NCBI RefSeq assembly: GCF_016899955.1
Contig: NZ_JACJJL010000001.1
Location: forward strand, 62,001-126,000
DNA length: 64,000 bases
Source of the DNA: Marseilla massiliensis
Lineage (GTDB): Bacteria; Bacteroidota; Bacteroidia; Bacteroidales; Bacteroidaceae
Reading direction: 5' to 3'
Shown: positions 25,038 to 34,731 of the stretch, one piece after another
How the letters are laid out: each line of letters begins with the position of its first letter
How positions within the stretch are numbered: the stretch's first letter is position 1
Translations under genes and position numbers: made by a program
The notes under the pieces: model-generated
What the model saw: the letters and a program-made list of their open reading frames with translations, nothing else
Database searches by the model: none
What the model was told of the DNA's origin: nothing

Positions 25038-27761
25038 ATGATTATGAAACACACTTCGCTGATATGCTGCATGGCCATGGCGGCCATGCTTTGCTGTGCA
25101 ACAGCCGGGGCACAGCAGCCGCAGGCAACCGCTACGACAGTGGCCGCAGGGCCGGGGGCCAAAGCCACCCTCGAGCGCTTTGTCGGCAACATCTCTACAT
25201 TCAACCGCCTCTTCCCGCAAGAGAAGGTCTACCTACACCTCGACAACACGGCCTACTTCAGGGGCGAAACGATATGGTTCAGCGCCTATGTGGTCAGGGC
25301 CGACCGCCCTGCCCTCACAGACATGAGCCGGGTGCTCTACGTCGACCTGCTCGACCCAACGGGCGAGACGGTGGCCACGCGCAAGGTGAAGCTCGACCAT
25401 GGCCGAGGCTCGGGCTCGTTCAAGCTCGACAAGCTGCTCACCTCGGGATTCTACGAAATCAGGGCCTACACGCGCTACATGCTCAACTGGGACGCCGCAT
25501 GGGCCTTCTCGCGCGTGCTGCCGGTGTTCGAGGCGCCAAAGGCCGAGGGCGACTACTCGGAGCCCACCATGGCCGCCCACGACTACCGCAAGCGAATGCC
25601 CTCGGCCAGGGCCAAGGCCGGCGACGGCAAGGCCCGGGTGCGCTTCTTCCCCGAGGGCGGGCGCCTCGTCATGGGACTGCCCTCGCGGGTGGCCTTCGAC
25701 GTGACCGGGCCCGGCGGCGAACCGCTGCAGGCCGGGGGCACGCTCACCATGGCCGACGGCAGGCGCGTGGCAGTGGAGACGCTGCGCGAGGGCCGAGGGG
25801 TGTTCGACTACACGCCCGCCGAGGGCAGCGCCACGCTAACGCTCACCGACTCGGCCGGGCGGTGGCACGAGTTTGAGCTGCCCGGGGCCGAGGCCGAGGG
25901 CTGCGTGCTCACGGTGGGGGCCATTGAGGGCGACTATGTCAACGTGGCCGTGACGCGCTCCAAGGGCTACGACGAACCGCTGGCCATGGTGCTCGTCAAC
26001 GGGGGCAACGTCGACGCGGCCGACATCCTGATGCCTGGCGAGCGAACGGCGCGCAGGCGCTTCTTCCGCCCCGACATGGCGCCGGGGGTGAGCCAGGTGG
26101 CGCTGATAGACCGCAACGAAGACATAGTGGCCGAACGCATGGTGTTCGTGAGCCCGCAGGCGGGGGTAGACACCATCGCCTTCAGGGCCGAGGGCTCGCT
26201 CGCGCCATGCGGCAAGCTGGCGCTCGAGGCGCAGACGACGCCGGGGGTGACGTTCTCGCTGGCCGTGCGCGACAGGGCCGCCGACGCCAACGGGGCCGAC
26301 GCCGACGCCGCCACGTGGCTGCTGCTGTCGTCGGAGCTCAAGGGCTACATACGCAACCCGCAATACTATCTTGAGGCCGACGACGAGGAGCACCGCAAGG
26401 CCGCCGACCTGCTCATGATGGTGCAGGGGTGGCGGCGCTACGACGTGGCGCAGATGGCCGGCAGCAAGGAGTTTGTCAGGAGGCAGCCCATGGAAGACGG
26501 GCTCTACCTGTTCGGGCAGCTGCACCAGGCCAGCAGGCGCAACAAGACGGCCGGCGTGAAGCTCACGGCCACGCTCTACAACAGGCAGGGGGTGGCCATG
26601 GGCGGAAAGGCCACCACCGACTCGGCCGGCATGTATGCCTTCAGGCTGCCCGACTGCGAAGGCGAGTACACACTGCTGCTCAACACCACCAACGCCGAGG
26701 GCAAGGCCAAGAACTACAGGGTGGGCATAGACCGCAACTTCGCCCCGGCACCGCGCCCGGTGTGGCCAGCCGAGACCGAGCCTGTGCCGCTGGGCGAGGC
26801 CAGGCAGCTGGCGGTGCCCGAGGCGGGCTTCGACACGCTGGCCACGAAGCTGTCGATGGAAGACCGGGTGCACATGATAAGGGAGGTGAAGGTAAAGGGC
26901 AAGCGGCTCTTCGAGAAGGCGAGGGCCGGATGGGAAAACGAGCAGCGCGGAGCGTTCAAGGCTTACGTGAGGTATGACTGCGACCGGGCCGCCGACGAGA
27001 TATACGACGCCGGCGATGACACGCCCACCATCTTCGAGTGGCTCGCACAGAAAAACCCCTTCTTCGGAGGCAACGAGGTAGACCAGGGCGACGAGGGCTA
27101 CGGGCTGGCCGAGCCACAGGAACTGCCCGTGGAGCAGCAGCTCTCGATGGTCAACGAGGGCGGGAATCTGCAGACGGAGGTGAGCCAGATGGAAGACATG
27201 CAGACGGAGAGCGCCCAGGATCAGTACAGGGGCTTCCTCACGCGCGACGGCATGTCATACAAGAACAGGCCCATTGTGTGGGTGCTCAACAACACGTTCT
27301 ACATGGGCACGTCGACGCGGGGGGTGAGCACGGCGGACATTGTGAACATCAGGGCCGAGACGTCCGAGGAGATGCCCCGCTGGCTCGACGAGTACAAGAG
27401 CGTCTACATATCTGAAGACGAGGAAATATGGCGCAACTATGTCGAGGCGCCCGAACTGGCGCGGTACAGCCCCGTCACCATCTTCCTCTACTCCCACCAT
27501 GAGTTCCCGGCCAAGAGCAAGGGGCTGCGCCACACCCACTTCGACGGCTACAGCCGCGTGGAGACGTTCCAGATGCCCGACTACAGCCTCATGCCGCCCA
27601 TGGCCGACCACAGGCGCACGCTCTACTGGAACCCCGCCGTCAAGGCCGACAAGGACGGGCGGGCGCGGATAGAGCTCTACAACAACTCGTCGTGCAAGCA
27701 GATTGCCATCTCGGCCGAGGGCATCAGCTACGACGGGCGGGCCGTGGTCTACAGGCCGTGA
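25038..27761 (+). CDS. Large exported protein with MG2 and TonB-plug-like regions
   Basis: 907 residues. A signal peptide (cleavage near TAGAQ, about residue 25) is followed by a segment typical of the MG2 (macroglobulin) domain: QEKVYLHLDNTAYFRGETIWF (about 61-81), YVDLLDP and SGFYEIRAYTRYML. A carboxypeptidase-regulatory-like part follows around 490-560 (GVKLTATLYNRQG), and near the C-terminus a plug-like segment (RPIVWVLNNTFYMG) and IVNIRAET as in TonB-dependent receptors, but no beta-barrel. Such proteins are common at the Bacteroidetes outer membrane and of unknown role. The start may be 25038 or 25044. Confidence 0.75.
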   Translation: MIMKHTSLICCMAMAAMLCCATAGAQQPQATATTVAAGPGAKATLERFVGNISTFNRLFPQEKVYLHLDNTAYFRGETIWFSAYVVRADRPALTDMSRVLYVDLLDPTGETVATRKVKLDHGRGSGSFKLDKLLTSGFYEIRAYTRYMLNWDAAWAFSRVLPVFEAPKAEGDYSEPTMAAHDYRKRMPSARAKAGDGKARVRFFPEGGRLVMGLPSRVAFDVTGPGGEPLQAGGTLTMADGRRVAVETLREGRGVFDYTPAEGSATLTLTDSAGRWHEFELPGAEAEGCVLTVGAIEGDYVNVAVTRSKGYDEPLAMVLVNGGNVDAADILMPGERTARRRFFRPDMAPGVSQVALIDRNEDIVAERMVFVSPQAGVDTIAFRAEGSLAPCGKLALEAQTTPGVTFSLAVRDRAADANGADADAATWLLLSSELKGYIRNPQYYLEADDEEHRKAADLLMMVQGWRRYDVAQMAGSKEFVRRQPMEDGLYLFGQLHQASRRNKTAGVKLTATLYNRQGVAMGGKATTDSAGMYAFRLPDCEGEYTLLLNTTNAEGKAKNYRVGIDRNFAPAPRPVWPAETEPVPLGEARQLAVPEAGFDTLATKLSMEDRVHMIREVKVKGKRLFEKARAGWENEQRGAFKAYVRYDCDRAADEIYDAGDDTPTIFEWLAQKNPFFGGNEVDQGDEGYGLAEPQELPVEQQLSMVNEGGNLQTEVSQMEDMQTESAQDQYRGFLTRDGMSYKNRPIVWVLNNTFYMGTSTRGVSTADIVNIRAETSEEMPRWLDEYKSVYISEDEEIWRNYVEAPELARYSPVTIFLYSHHEFPAKSKGLRHTHFDGYSRVETFQMPDYSLMPPMADHRRTLYWNPAVKADKDGRARIELYNNSSCKQIAISAEGISYDGRAVVYRP

Positions 27762-27825
27762 GGCGAAAGTGAAAAGAATTAAGAATGAAAGGTTGAGAAT
27801 TAAGAATTAAGGAGCGAAAGGCAAA

Positions 27826-27858
27826 GGGGGCCGGCGCGCCATCGGCGCGCCGGCCCCC
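27826..27858. terminator. Bidirectional GC-rich terminator
   Basis: A perfect 15-base-pair stem (27826-27840 with 27844-27858) with loop ATC, between convergent genes. It is preceded at 27775-27815 by AATTAAGAAT-type simple repeats. Confidence 0.65.
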
Positions 27859-27875
27859 TTCCGTGTGCCCGTGTG

Positions 27876-29711
27876 TCACTTCTTGCGTGGCTTGCGGCGT
27901 GCCCACCCCTCCTCTGAGAAGTCGGGCTCGTCGCCCTTGAGCCTCACGCCGTCGTTCTGGAAAAACTGGCGCCAGTCGTCCTGGCGTCCGCCATCGGCTG
28001 ACCCGCCGCGCTCGGCGCGCCGCTTCTTGGGCTTGCGGTCAAAGCGGGCGAAGGCCCCGCCACGCTCCTGGCCGCGGCCGCCGCGACCGCCGCGAGACTG
28101 TGAGGCCTGGGTGTCGTCGGCGTCGTTGCAGCGCACGTCGCGCCCGCGGTAGCGGGTGCCGTCGAGGGCGCGCATCACGCGGGCGGCGTCGCGCTCGGGC
28201 ACCTCTATGTACGAGAACTTGTCGTAAAGGTCTATGTGGCCCACCTCCTGGCGGCCGTCAACGTTGCGGTTTACAAACTGCATCACCTCGCCGGGGTAGA
28301 AGCCGTCGGCCTTGCCCAGGTTGATGAACAGGCGGCGGTAGCCCTGCTCGGCCTTGCGCCGCTCTTTCTTCTCGCCGCGGCCCGCCGACTGCTCTATCTC
28401 GGGGGCGTCGGCGTAGTAGGCCAGGAAGCGGCCGAACTCGCGGCTCACCATCTTCTTTATCACGTCTTCCTTGTCGATGAACTCGAAGTGGCGGTTTATC
28501 TCGTCCATGAACGGGGCTATCTCTTCCTCGTTGACGTCTACCTTCACTATCTCGTCCATCACCTTGTAGAGCTGCTTGGTGCATATCTCCTGGGGCGTGG
28601 GCAGCTTGCCCTCAACAAACTGCTTGCCTATCTGCTTCTCCACGGCGCGTATCTTGCTGCGCTCGCGCGAGTGGACTATGGCTATCGAGGTGCCTTTCTT
28701 GCCGGCGCGGCCCGTGCGGCCCGAGCGGTGGGTGTAGCTCTCTATGTCGTCGGGCATGCCGAAGTTGATGACGTGGGTCAGGTCGTCAACGTCGAGGCCG
28801 CGGGCGGCCACGTCGGTGGCCACGAGCAGCTGGGTGAGGTGCTGGCGGAACTTCTGCATCGTAAGGTCGCGCTGCTGCTGCGAGAGGTCGCCGTGCAGCG
28901 ACTCGGCGTTGTAGCCGTCGCGTATGAGCTTGTCGGCCACCTCCTGCGTCTCGCGCTTCGTGCGGCAGAAGATGATGGCGAATATGCGGGGGTAGTAGTC
29001 TACCACGCGCTTCAGGGCCAGGTACTTGTCCTTGGCGCTCACCATGTAGTAGACGTGGTTCACGTTCTCGGCGCCTTCGTTGCGGCTGCCCACCACTATC
29101 TCCTTGTGGTCGCGCAGGTACGACTTGGCTATCTTCTCCACCTCGCGGCTCATAGTGGCCGAGAAGAGCAGCGTGTTGCGGTTTTCGGGCAGGCTCTCGA
29201 ATATCTCGTTGATGCTGTCGGAGAAGCCCATGTTGAGCATCTCGTCGGCCTCGTCGAGCACCACGTTGCCCACGCCGCCGAGCTTGGCCACGCCGCGGTT
29301 CTTGAGGTCGATGAGGCGGCCGGGGGTGGCCACGATGACCTGGGCGCCGTGGCGCAGGGCGCGCACCTGGTTCTCTATCGACGTGCCGCCGTAGACGGGC
29401 ACGATGTTGACGCCTCCCATGTACTTGGAGAAGTCTTTCAGGTCGTCTGCAATCTGCAGGCAAAGCTCGCGCGTGGGACTGAGCACCAGCGCCTGGGTGT
29501 CGCGGCACCGTGTGTCTATGCGCTGCAGCACGGGTATGCCGAAGGCGGCTGTCTTGCCCGTGCCGGTCTGTGCCAGCGCGATTACGTCGTTGCGGTTGCC
29601 GAGCAAATAGGGGATTACTTCTTCCTGTACGGGCATGGGGCTCTCGAACCCCAGCTCCGTGATGGCGCGGCGAATCTCTTCGCTGACGCCCAATTCTTCA
29701 AATGTCTTCAA
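27876..29711 (-). CDS. DEAD-box RNA helicase (DeaD/CsdA type)
   Basis: About 611 residues from a TTG start at 29711 (TTG AAG ACA TTT GAA); no ATG fits, and the longer upstream frame would cross the promoter. Motifs: Q motif (FESPMPVQ), AQTGTGKT, PTRELCLQ, TPGRLIDL, DEAD, SAT, and HRSGRTGRAG. A DbpA-like RNA-binding domain follows (about 470-555), then an Arg/Gly-rich tail (RGGRGGRGQERGG) that binds RNA. It unwinds RNA in ribosome assembly or cold adaptation (family knowledge). Confidence 0.9.
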   Translation of the reverse strand: MKTFEELGVSEEIRRAITELGFESPMPVQEEVIPYLLGNRNDVIALAQTGTGKTAAFGIPVLQRIDTRCRDTQALVLSPTRELCLQIADDLKDFSKYMGGVNIVPVYGGTSIENQVRALRHGAQVIVATPGRLIDLKNRGVAKLGGVGNVVLDEADEMLNMGFSDSINEIFESLPENRNTLLFSATMSREVEKIAKSYLRDHKEIVVGSRNEGAENVNHVYYMVSAKDKYLALKRVVDYYPRIFAIIFCRTKRETQEVADKLIRDGYNAESLHGDLSQQQRDLTMQKFRQHLTQLLVATDVAARGLDVDDLTHVINFGMPDDIESYTHRSGRTGRAGKKGTSIAIVHSRERSKIRAVEKQIGKQFVEGKLPTPQEICTKQLYKVMDEIVKVDVNEEEIAPFMDEINRHFEFIDKEDVIKKMVSREFGRFLAYYADAPEIEQSAGRGEKKERRKAEQGYRRLFINLGKADGFYPGEVMQFVNRNVDGRQEVGHIDLYDKFSYIEVPERDAARVMRALDGTRYRGRDVRCNDADDTQASQSRGGRGGRGQERGGAFARFDRKPKKRRAERGGSADGGRQDDWRQFFQNDGVRLKGDEPDFSEEGWARRKPRKK

Positions 29712-29792
29712 TCTAAAAAAAATAAAATAATACGTATTATCGCCCCATGCCCCAGCCCAACTGCTGACGACGGCGTGCGGCGCTTGCGGCTG

Positions 29793-29800
29793 CAAAGGTA
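29793..29800 (-). promoter_or_regulatory. -7 box of the DEAD-box helicase gene
   Basis: Minus strand TACCTTTG followed by C; a TTTTG -33-like element lies 22 bases upstream. Confidence 0.5.
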
Positions 29801-29862
29801 GTGAAAATAACCGAGCATTATACAAAAAAGCTGAATTATTTTGCAGCCATGACCAAAATTGT

Positions 29863-29870
29863 TACTTTTG
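29863..29870 (+). promoter_or_regulatory. -7 box of the LOG-family gene, leaderless arrangement
   Basis: TACTTTTG with TTTG at 29840-29843, 19 bases upstream, a good -33/-7 pair. The -7 box ends only 7 bases before the ATG, so the mRNA probably has no 5' leader. Confidence 0.6.
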
Positions 29871-29877
29871 CAGCACT

Positions 29878-30399
29878 ATGGAGATTTGTGTTTTCTGCTC
29901 GGCAAACGCCGGGCTCGACCCCGACTTCTACCGTGCCGCCGAAGAGTTGGGGCGCATCATTGGCCTGAGGGGCCACTCGCTGGTGTTCGGCGGCACCGAC
30001 ATGGGGCTCATGGAGTGTGTGGCTGGGGCCGCGCGCAGCGCCGGCGCGAGGGTCACGGGAGTGGTGCCGGTGCGCGTCGAGGAGCGGGGCCACACGAGCG
30101 CCCACATGGATGTACACATACCATGCTCCGACCTCACCGACCGCAAGGAGCTGATGATGGCGCGCTCCGACGTGTTCATAGCCCTGCCGGGCGGCATTGG
30201 CACGCTCGACGAGGTGTTCACCGTGGTGGCCGCCGCCACAATCGGCTACCACTCGAAGACTGTATGCCTGTACAACCTGAAGGGCTACTGGGACAGCCTC
30301 ATCGCCATGCTCGACGACCTTGAGGCCCGCGGGGCCGTCAGGGGCAGCTGGCGCAACCACATCACGGTGGCATCGTCGGCGTCGGAGCTGCCGCTCTGA
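29878..30399 (+). CDS. LOG-family protein (nucleoside monophosphate phosphoribohydrolase-like)
   Basis: 173 residues with a Rossmann-type fold. The family signature PGGIGTLDE is at 104-112, and FGGTDMGLM at about 37-45. LOG proteins cleave cytokinin nucleotides or purine nucleoside monophosphates; in bacteria many are called TIGR00730 family. Its start codon is almost at the predicted transcription start. The GGAGTT-type repeat locus B2 follows directly. Confidence 0.85.
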   Translation: MEICVFCSANAGLDPDFYRAAEELGRIIGLRGHSLVFGGTDMGLMECVAGAARSAGARVTGVVPVRVEERGHTSAHMDVHIPCSDLTDRKELMMARSDVFIALPGGIGTLDEVFTVVAAATIGYHSKTVCLYNLKGYWDSLIAMLDDLEARGAVRGSWRNHITVASSASELPL

Positions 30400-30430
30400 G
30401 CGTCGAATGGGGAAATAAGGAGTTTGTTTT

Positions 30431-30831
30431 AGGAGTTCAGGAGTTCAGGAGTACAGGAGTTCAGACAATAGCTTTTGTATACAATGGAGTTATAGGGAGG
30501 TAGAAGGAGTTACAGGGAGGTAGAAGACAATAGCTTTTGTATACAATGGAGTTATAGGGAGGTAGAAGGAGTTAGAGGGAGTTAGAAGACAATAGCTTTG
30601 GGGCTTATTGGGGAGTTCTGGAATTCTGGAGTTCAGACAATAGTTTTGGAAGCACGTCCCCCTGGGGGCATGGGTAAAATGGGAAGAGATAGTCAATGCC
30701 ATTGTCCTCTAACTCCCTCTAACTCCTTCTACCTCCCTATAACTCCCTATAACTCCCTAAAACTCCCTAAAACTCCATTTTACACAAAAGCTATTGTCTG
30801 AACTCCTGTACTCCTGAACTCCCAAAAAAGA
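30431..30831. repeat. GGAGTT/GACAATAG inverted-repeat locus B2
   Basis: Fills the 448 bases between two genes. 30440-30478 and 30784-30822 are perfect inverted copies over 39 bases. The octamer GACAATAG occurs at 30464, 30526, 30588 and 30636, and its complement CTATTGTC at 30791. GGAGTTATAGGGAGGTAGAA-like blocks are repeated between them. The middle (30645-30690) is unique sequence. Confidence 0.85.
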
Positions 30832-30847
30832 CTCCTGAAAACACCCC

Positions 30848-32032
30848 CTATCCGAGCAGCCTCCGGGCCATGTCGCGTCCCAGCGCCTCGCAGGCGGCGT
30901 GGGTGGCGGCGTCGAGGCTCTGGCGTATCTCCACGGGCGTGCCCACGGCCTCATAGTGCAGGCGCGTGTCGTTCCACTCCTTTATCTTGGCCACTGCCTT
31001 GCCGGCCCAGGCGTAGCTGCCAAACCAGCCCATGCAGTGGTTCTTTATGTCCTTGCCGGCCAGCTCGGAGAGCAGCACCTCCATCTCGTGGTACAGCCCG
31101 GCGTTGTATGTCGGGGCGCCCACTATGAGGCCGCGGTAGCGGAACACGTCGCGTATGATGTACGAGTGGTGGGTCTTCGACACGTTGTACATCACTATGT
31201 CCTTCAGCCCGGCGCGGCTGGCGGCGGCGGCCACCACCTCGGCGGCGCGCTCGGTGTTGCCGTACATCGTGCCGTAGCATATCACCAGGCCGGGGTCGGT
31301 CTCATAGCGGCTCATGCGGTCGTAGAGCTTCACCACGCGGTCTATGTTCTCGTGCCACACGGGGCCGTGGGTCGAGCAGATGTAGTTTATCTGCAGCCCT
31401 GAGAGTTTCTTCAGGGCGTTCTGCACGGGGGTGCCATACTTGCCCACAATGTTCGAGTAGTAGCGCACCATCTCGAGCCAGAACTCGTCGCAGTTGATCT
31501 GCGAGTCGACCAGCCCGCCGTTCAGGGCGCCGAAGCAGCCGAAGGCGTCGCCCGAGAAGAGGGCGCCCGCCGACGTGTCAAACGTCACCATGGTCTCCGG
31601 CCAGTGCACCATGGGTATCATGGCAAAGCGCAGCTCGCGGCTGCCCAGGCTCAGTGTGTCGCCCTCCTTCACCAGGTGGGTGCCGTCGGCTATGCCGTAG
31701 AAGCCTTTCATCATGTCGAACGTCTTGCTGTTGCCGACAATCTTCAGGCCGGGGTAGTATTTCTTTATGAGCCCTATCGACCCGCTGTGGTCGGGCTCCA
31801 TGTGGTTGATTACGAGGTAGTCTATCTGCCGGTCGCCTATCACCTCGCGTATGCGCTCTATGAAGGGCACGAAGAAGTCTACCTCGACGGTGTCTACAAG
31901 GCACACTTTCTCGTCCACTATGAGGTACGAGTTGTACGACACGCCGTTGGGCAGCGGCCACAACCCCTCGAACAGGGCCTTGTTGCGGTCGTTCACGCCA
32001 ACGTAGTAAATATTGTTTGTTATCTCTTGCAT
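30848..32032 (-). CDS. FprA-family flavodiiron protein
   Basis: 394 residues. The N-terminal metallo-beta-lactamase-like domain carries the diiron ligands in INHMEPDHSG (His77, Glu79, Asp81), MVHWPET (His), FSGDAFG (Asp) and STHGPVWH (His). The C-terminal flavodoxin domain begins near ICYGTMYGNTERAAEV, the FMN phosphate loop. These enzymes reduce oxygen to water or nitric oxide to nitrous oxide and protect anaerobes. Cytoplasmic. The PfkB kinase gene upstream is on the same strand. Confidence 0.92.
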   Translation of the reverse strand: MQEITNNIYYVGVNDRNKALFEGLWPLPNGVSYNSYLIVDEKVCLVDTVEVDFFVPFIERIREVIGDRQIDYLVINHMEPDHSGSIGLIKKYYPGLKIVGNSKTFDMMKGFYGIADGTHLVKEGDTLSLGSRELRFAMIPMVHWPETMVTFDTSAGALFSGDAFGCFGALNGGLVDSQINCDEFWLEMVRYYSNIVGKYGTPVQNALKKLSGLQINYICSTHGPVWHENIDRVVKLYDRMSRYETDPGLVICYGTMYGNTERAAEVVAAAASRAGLKDIVMYNVSKTHHSYIIRDVFRYRGLIVGAPTYNAGLYHEMEVLLSELAGKDIKNHCMGWFGSYAWAGKAVAKIKEWNDTRLHYEAVGTPVEIRQSLDAATHAACEALGRDMARRLLG

Positions 32033-32120
32033 ATATGTTTAAATGATGAATTATGGTTATCCTCTTGTCGTTTGCATGCCGCCCTGCGGCCGCCATCAAT
32101 CCATGCCGCGGGCGGGCTCC

Positions 32121-33065
32121 TCAGGCCTGCCGCAGGGCGGCCTTCATCTGCCGCCCGAAGTCCTCGTCAACGTAGTTGCCTATGCTGCGGCAGCAGTTGG
32201 CAGCAAAGAGCTGGGCGCAGTGCATCACGCTGTCCCACTGGCCGTCGCTGAGGCCGGCATCGATGTCGGCGCGGGTGATGCCATACTTTATCAGCCCGTA
32301 GACGAAGCCGGCGTTGAAGTTGTCGCCGGCGCCTATGGTGCTCACCGTATCGGTGTGCTCCACGGGGTAGTCGCGGCTCAGGCCGCCGGCACCCCTCAGG
32401 GCCACCGGGCCTGCCCCCTGGGTGCAAATGAAGTGCTTGCAGTAGAAGGATATCTCGCTGCGGTAGACGGTGTCGGGGTCCGACTTGCGGAACATCACGC
32501 CGAAGTCTTCGGTGCTGCCGCGCACTATGTCGGCATACTCCAGGTTCTCGAGTATGTTGGGCGTCACCTTGATGAGGTCGGTGCGGTGCGAGGCGCGGAA
32601 GTTGACGTCGTAGTAGAGTATGGCGCCGCGGCTGCGGGCATACTCTATGAACGCAACCACCTGGGGGCGTATCACGGGGTTGACGGCATAGAACGAGCCG
32701 AACATCACCACGTCGTCGGGGCCCACGTCGGGGTAGGCGAAGTCGAGCTGGTCGTGGGGGTGGTCTTTGTAGAAAATGTACTCGGCACTGTTGTCGTCGC
32801 CAAGGAAGGCCAGCGATATGGGCGACTTGCTGTCGGGATATACGCTCACGTTGTCGGCGTTCACGCCGTTGGCCTTGAGGAACGACACTATCTTGCGGCC
32901 AACGCGGTCGTTGCCCGCCTCGCTGATGAACGTGGCGTCGACGCCCGAGCGGCCGAGCGATATCACGCCGTTAAACACTGAACCGCCCGGAACGGCGCCT
33001 ATGGGCTGGTCGTTCTTGAAGATTATGTCGAGCACAGTCTCCCCTATTCCAACTACTTTACGCAT
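32121..33065 (-). CDS. PfkB-family sugar kinase
   Basis: 314 residues from the ATG at 33065 (a longer frame upstream overlaps promoter-like DNA). Family signs: PGGSVFNGVISLGRSG near the N-terminus (substrate side) and TIGAGDNFNAGF (about 244-255) with the catalytic Asp. Phosphorylates a sugar such as fructose; the substrate cannot be told. A near-consensus box GATATTTG is at 33086-33093 (minus strand). A second PfkB gene is at 52430. Confidence 0.85.
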   Translation of the reverse strand: MRKVVGIGETVLDIIFKNDQPIGAVPGGSVFNGVISLGRSGVDATFISEAGNDRVGRKIVSFLKANGVNADNVSVYPDSKSPISLAFLGDDNSAEYIFYKDHPHDQLDFAYPDVGPDDVVMFGSFYAVNPVIRPQVVAFIEYARSRGAILYYDVNFRASHRTDLIKVTPNILENLEYADIVRGSTEDFGVMFRKSDPDTVYRSEISFYCKHFICTQGAGPVALRGAGGLSRDYPVEHTDTVSTIGAGDNFNAGFVYGLIKYGITRADIDAGLSDGQWDSVMHCAQLFAANCCRSIGNYVDEDFGRQMKAALRQA

Positions 33066-33234
33066 ACTGAATCCTTTCCAAGCTGCAAATATCTGAATTT
33101 TTTGGCAAAACGGCAAGCAACGCGCCACTTTTTCACAAAAGTTAATTTTCAGCGATGGCCACGGGCGGGCGACGCCACGGGCGGCCGCGCACAAAAAAAC
33201 ATGCCGCCAACTTCGCCCTGTCGGGATTTTGCTG

Positions 33235-33242
33235 TATCTTTG
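33235..33242 (+). promoter_or_regulatory. -7 box of the M16 peptidase gene, leaderless arrangement
   Basis: TATCTTTG followed by C; it ends 8 bases before the ATG at 33251, so the mRNA leader would be only a few bases. Confidence 0.55.
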
Positions 33243-33250
33243 CCGCCATT

Positions 33251-34483
33251 ATGGAATACAACACGCTCACGCTGCCCAACGGGCTGCGCATCATACACCT
33301 GCCGTCGGCGTCGCCGGTGGTCTACTGCGGCTACTGCATCGCGGCCGGCACGCGCGACGAGGGCCCAGGCCAAGAGGGCATGGCCCACTTCTGCGAGCAC
33401 ACCACGTTCAAGGGCACCGCACGGCGCAGGTCGTGGCACATCATCAACTGCCTCGAAAGCGTGGGGGGCGACCTCAACGCCTTCACCACCAAGGAAGACA
33501 CCGTCTACCACGCCGCAATCCTGCGCGACCACTTCCCAAGGGCCGTCGACCTGCTCACCGACATCGTCTTCCACAGCCGATACCCGCAGCAGGAGGTGGA
33601 GAAGGAAATCGAGGTGATATGCGACGAGATTGAGAGCTACAACGACTCGCCGGCCGAGCTCATATACGACGAGTTCGACAGCCGACTCTTCGCTGGCCAC
33701 CCGCTCGGCCACAACATACTGGGACGGGCCGAGAGGCTGCGCACGTTCACACCGGCCGACGCGCTCGCTTTCACGGCAAGGCTGTACAGGCCCGACAACG
33801 CCGTGTTCTTCGCATATGGCGACATCGACTTCCGCAGGGCGGCGCGGCTACTCCAGAAGGCCACGGCCGACTTCCCCCCGGCGGCGCCACGGGGGCCAAG
33901 GCCGTCGGGGCCAATGCCTGCCTACACACCCGGCGAGACCACGGCCGACAGGGCCACCCACCAGGCCCACGTCATGATTGGCACAAGGGCCTACAGCGCC
34001 CACGACGACAGGCGCATGGCCCTCTACCTGCTCAACAACATGCTCGGCGGACCGGGCATGAACGCAAGGCTCAACATAGCCCTGCGCGAGCGCAACGGAC
34101 TGGTATACACCGTCGACAGCTCAATGGTGAGCTACTCCGACACCGGCTCGTGGTGCATCTACTTCGGGTGCGACACCCACGACGTGCAGCGTTGCCGCCG
34201 CCTGGTAAGGCGGGAGCTCGACCGAATGATGCAGAAGCCACTCACCCCGACACAGCTCGCCGCCGCCAAGAAGCAGATAAAAGGGCAGATAGCCGTGGCA
34301 TGCGACAGCCGCGAGAGCTTCGCCCTCGACTTCGCCAAGGGCTACCTCCACTACGGCCGCGAGAAAGACCCCGCCGAGCTCTTCGCCATGATCGACGCCA
34401 TCACGCCAGCCGCCATACAGCAAGTGGCCCAAGAGCTCTTCGCCCCCGACCGCCTCACCACCCTGATCTACGGCAAGCCCTGA
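33251..34483 (+). CDS. M16-family zinc peptidase
   Basis: 410 residues from the ATG at 33251. The inverted zinc motif HxxEH is MAHFCEHTTFKG (His46, Glu49, His50), with a downstream Glu in ICDEIESYNDSP. The C-terminal half is the paired inactive domain usual for M16 (pitrilysin/processing-peptidase-like). No signal peptide, so probably cytoplasmic. It degrades peptides or small proteins. The 3' side carries the long CTCCCAG array A4. Confidence 0.9.
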   Translation: MEYNTLTLPNGLRIIHLPSASPVVYCGYCIAAGTRDEGPGQEGMAHFCEHTTFKGTARRRSWHIINCLESVGGDLNAFTTKEDTVYHAAILRDHFPRAVDLLTDIVFHSRYPQQEVEKEIEVICDEIESYNDSPAELIYDEFDSRLFAGHPLGHNILGRAERLRTFTPADALAFTARLYRPDNAVFFAYGDIDFRRAARLLQKATADFPPAAPRGPRPSGPMPAYTPGETTADRATHQAHVMIGTRAYSAHDDRRMALYLLNNMLGGPGMNARLNIALRERNGLVYTVDSSMVSYSDTGSWCIYFGCDTHDVQRCRRLVRRELDRMMQKPLTPTQLAAAKKQIKGQIAVACDSRESFALDFAKGYLHYGREKDPAELFAMIDAITPAAIQQVAQELFAPDRLTTLIYGKP

Positions 34484-34560
34484 CAGAAACGCCGGCAGCC
34501 GGGAAGGCCCCAACACCCCTCCCGGCTGCCAACCGCCCACTCAGCCAAATCGAAAGTGTT

Positions 34561-34704
34561 CTCCCAGTTCTCCCAGCACTCCCAGCTCTCCCAGCTCTCC
34601 CAGCTCTCCCAGCTCTCTCAGCTATCCCAGCTCTCCCAGCACTCCCAGCTCTCTCAGCTCTCTTAGCTCTCCCAGCTCTCCCAGCCCTCCCAGTCCTCCC
34701 AGCC
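34561..34704 (+). repeat. CTCCCAG array A4: sixteen 9-base units
   Basis: Sixteen units without a single phase break, CTCCCAGNN with occasional CTCTCAG, ATCCCAG or CTCTTAG. The two variable bases are mostly CT, CC, TC, CA or TT. It lies 77 bases after the M16 stop. The rest of 34705-34954 has a hairpin (34732-34777) and otherwise nothing. Confidence 0.9.
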
Positions 34705-34731
34705 CTTTCTCTCTCGATGCCTGTCCGTGGT

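Noticed and set aside
34561..34704. Possible CRISPR array
   Set aside because: The period is 9 bases, with no separate spacers and no cas genes; it is a minisatellite-like array.
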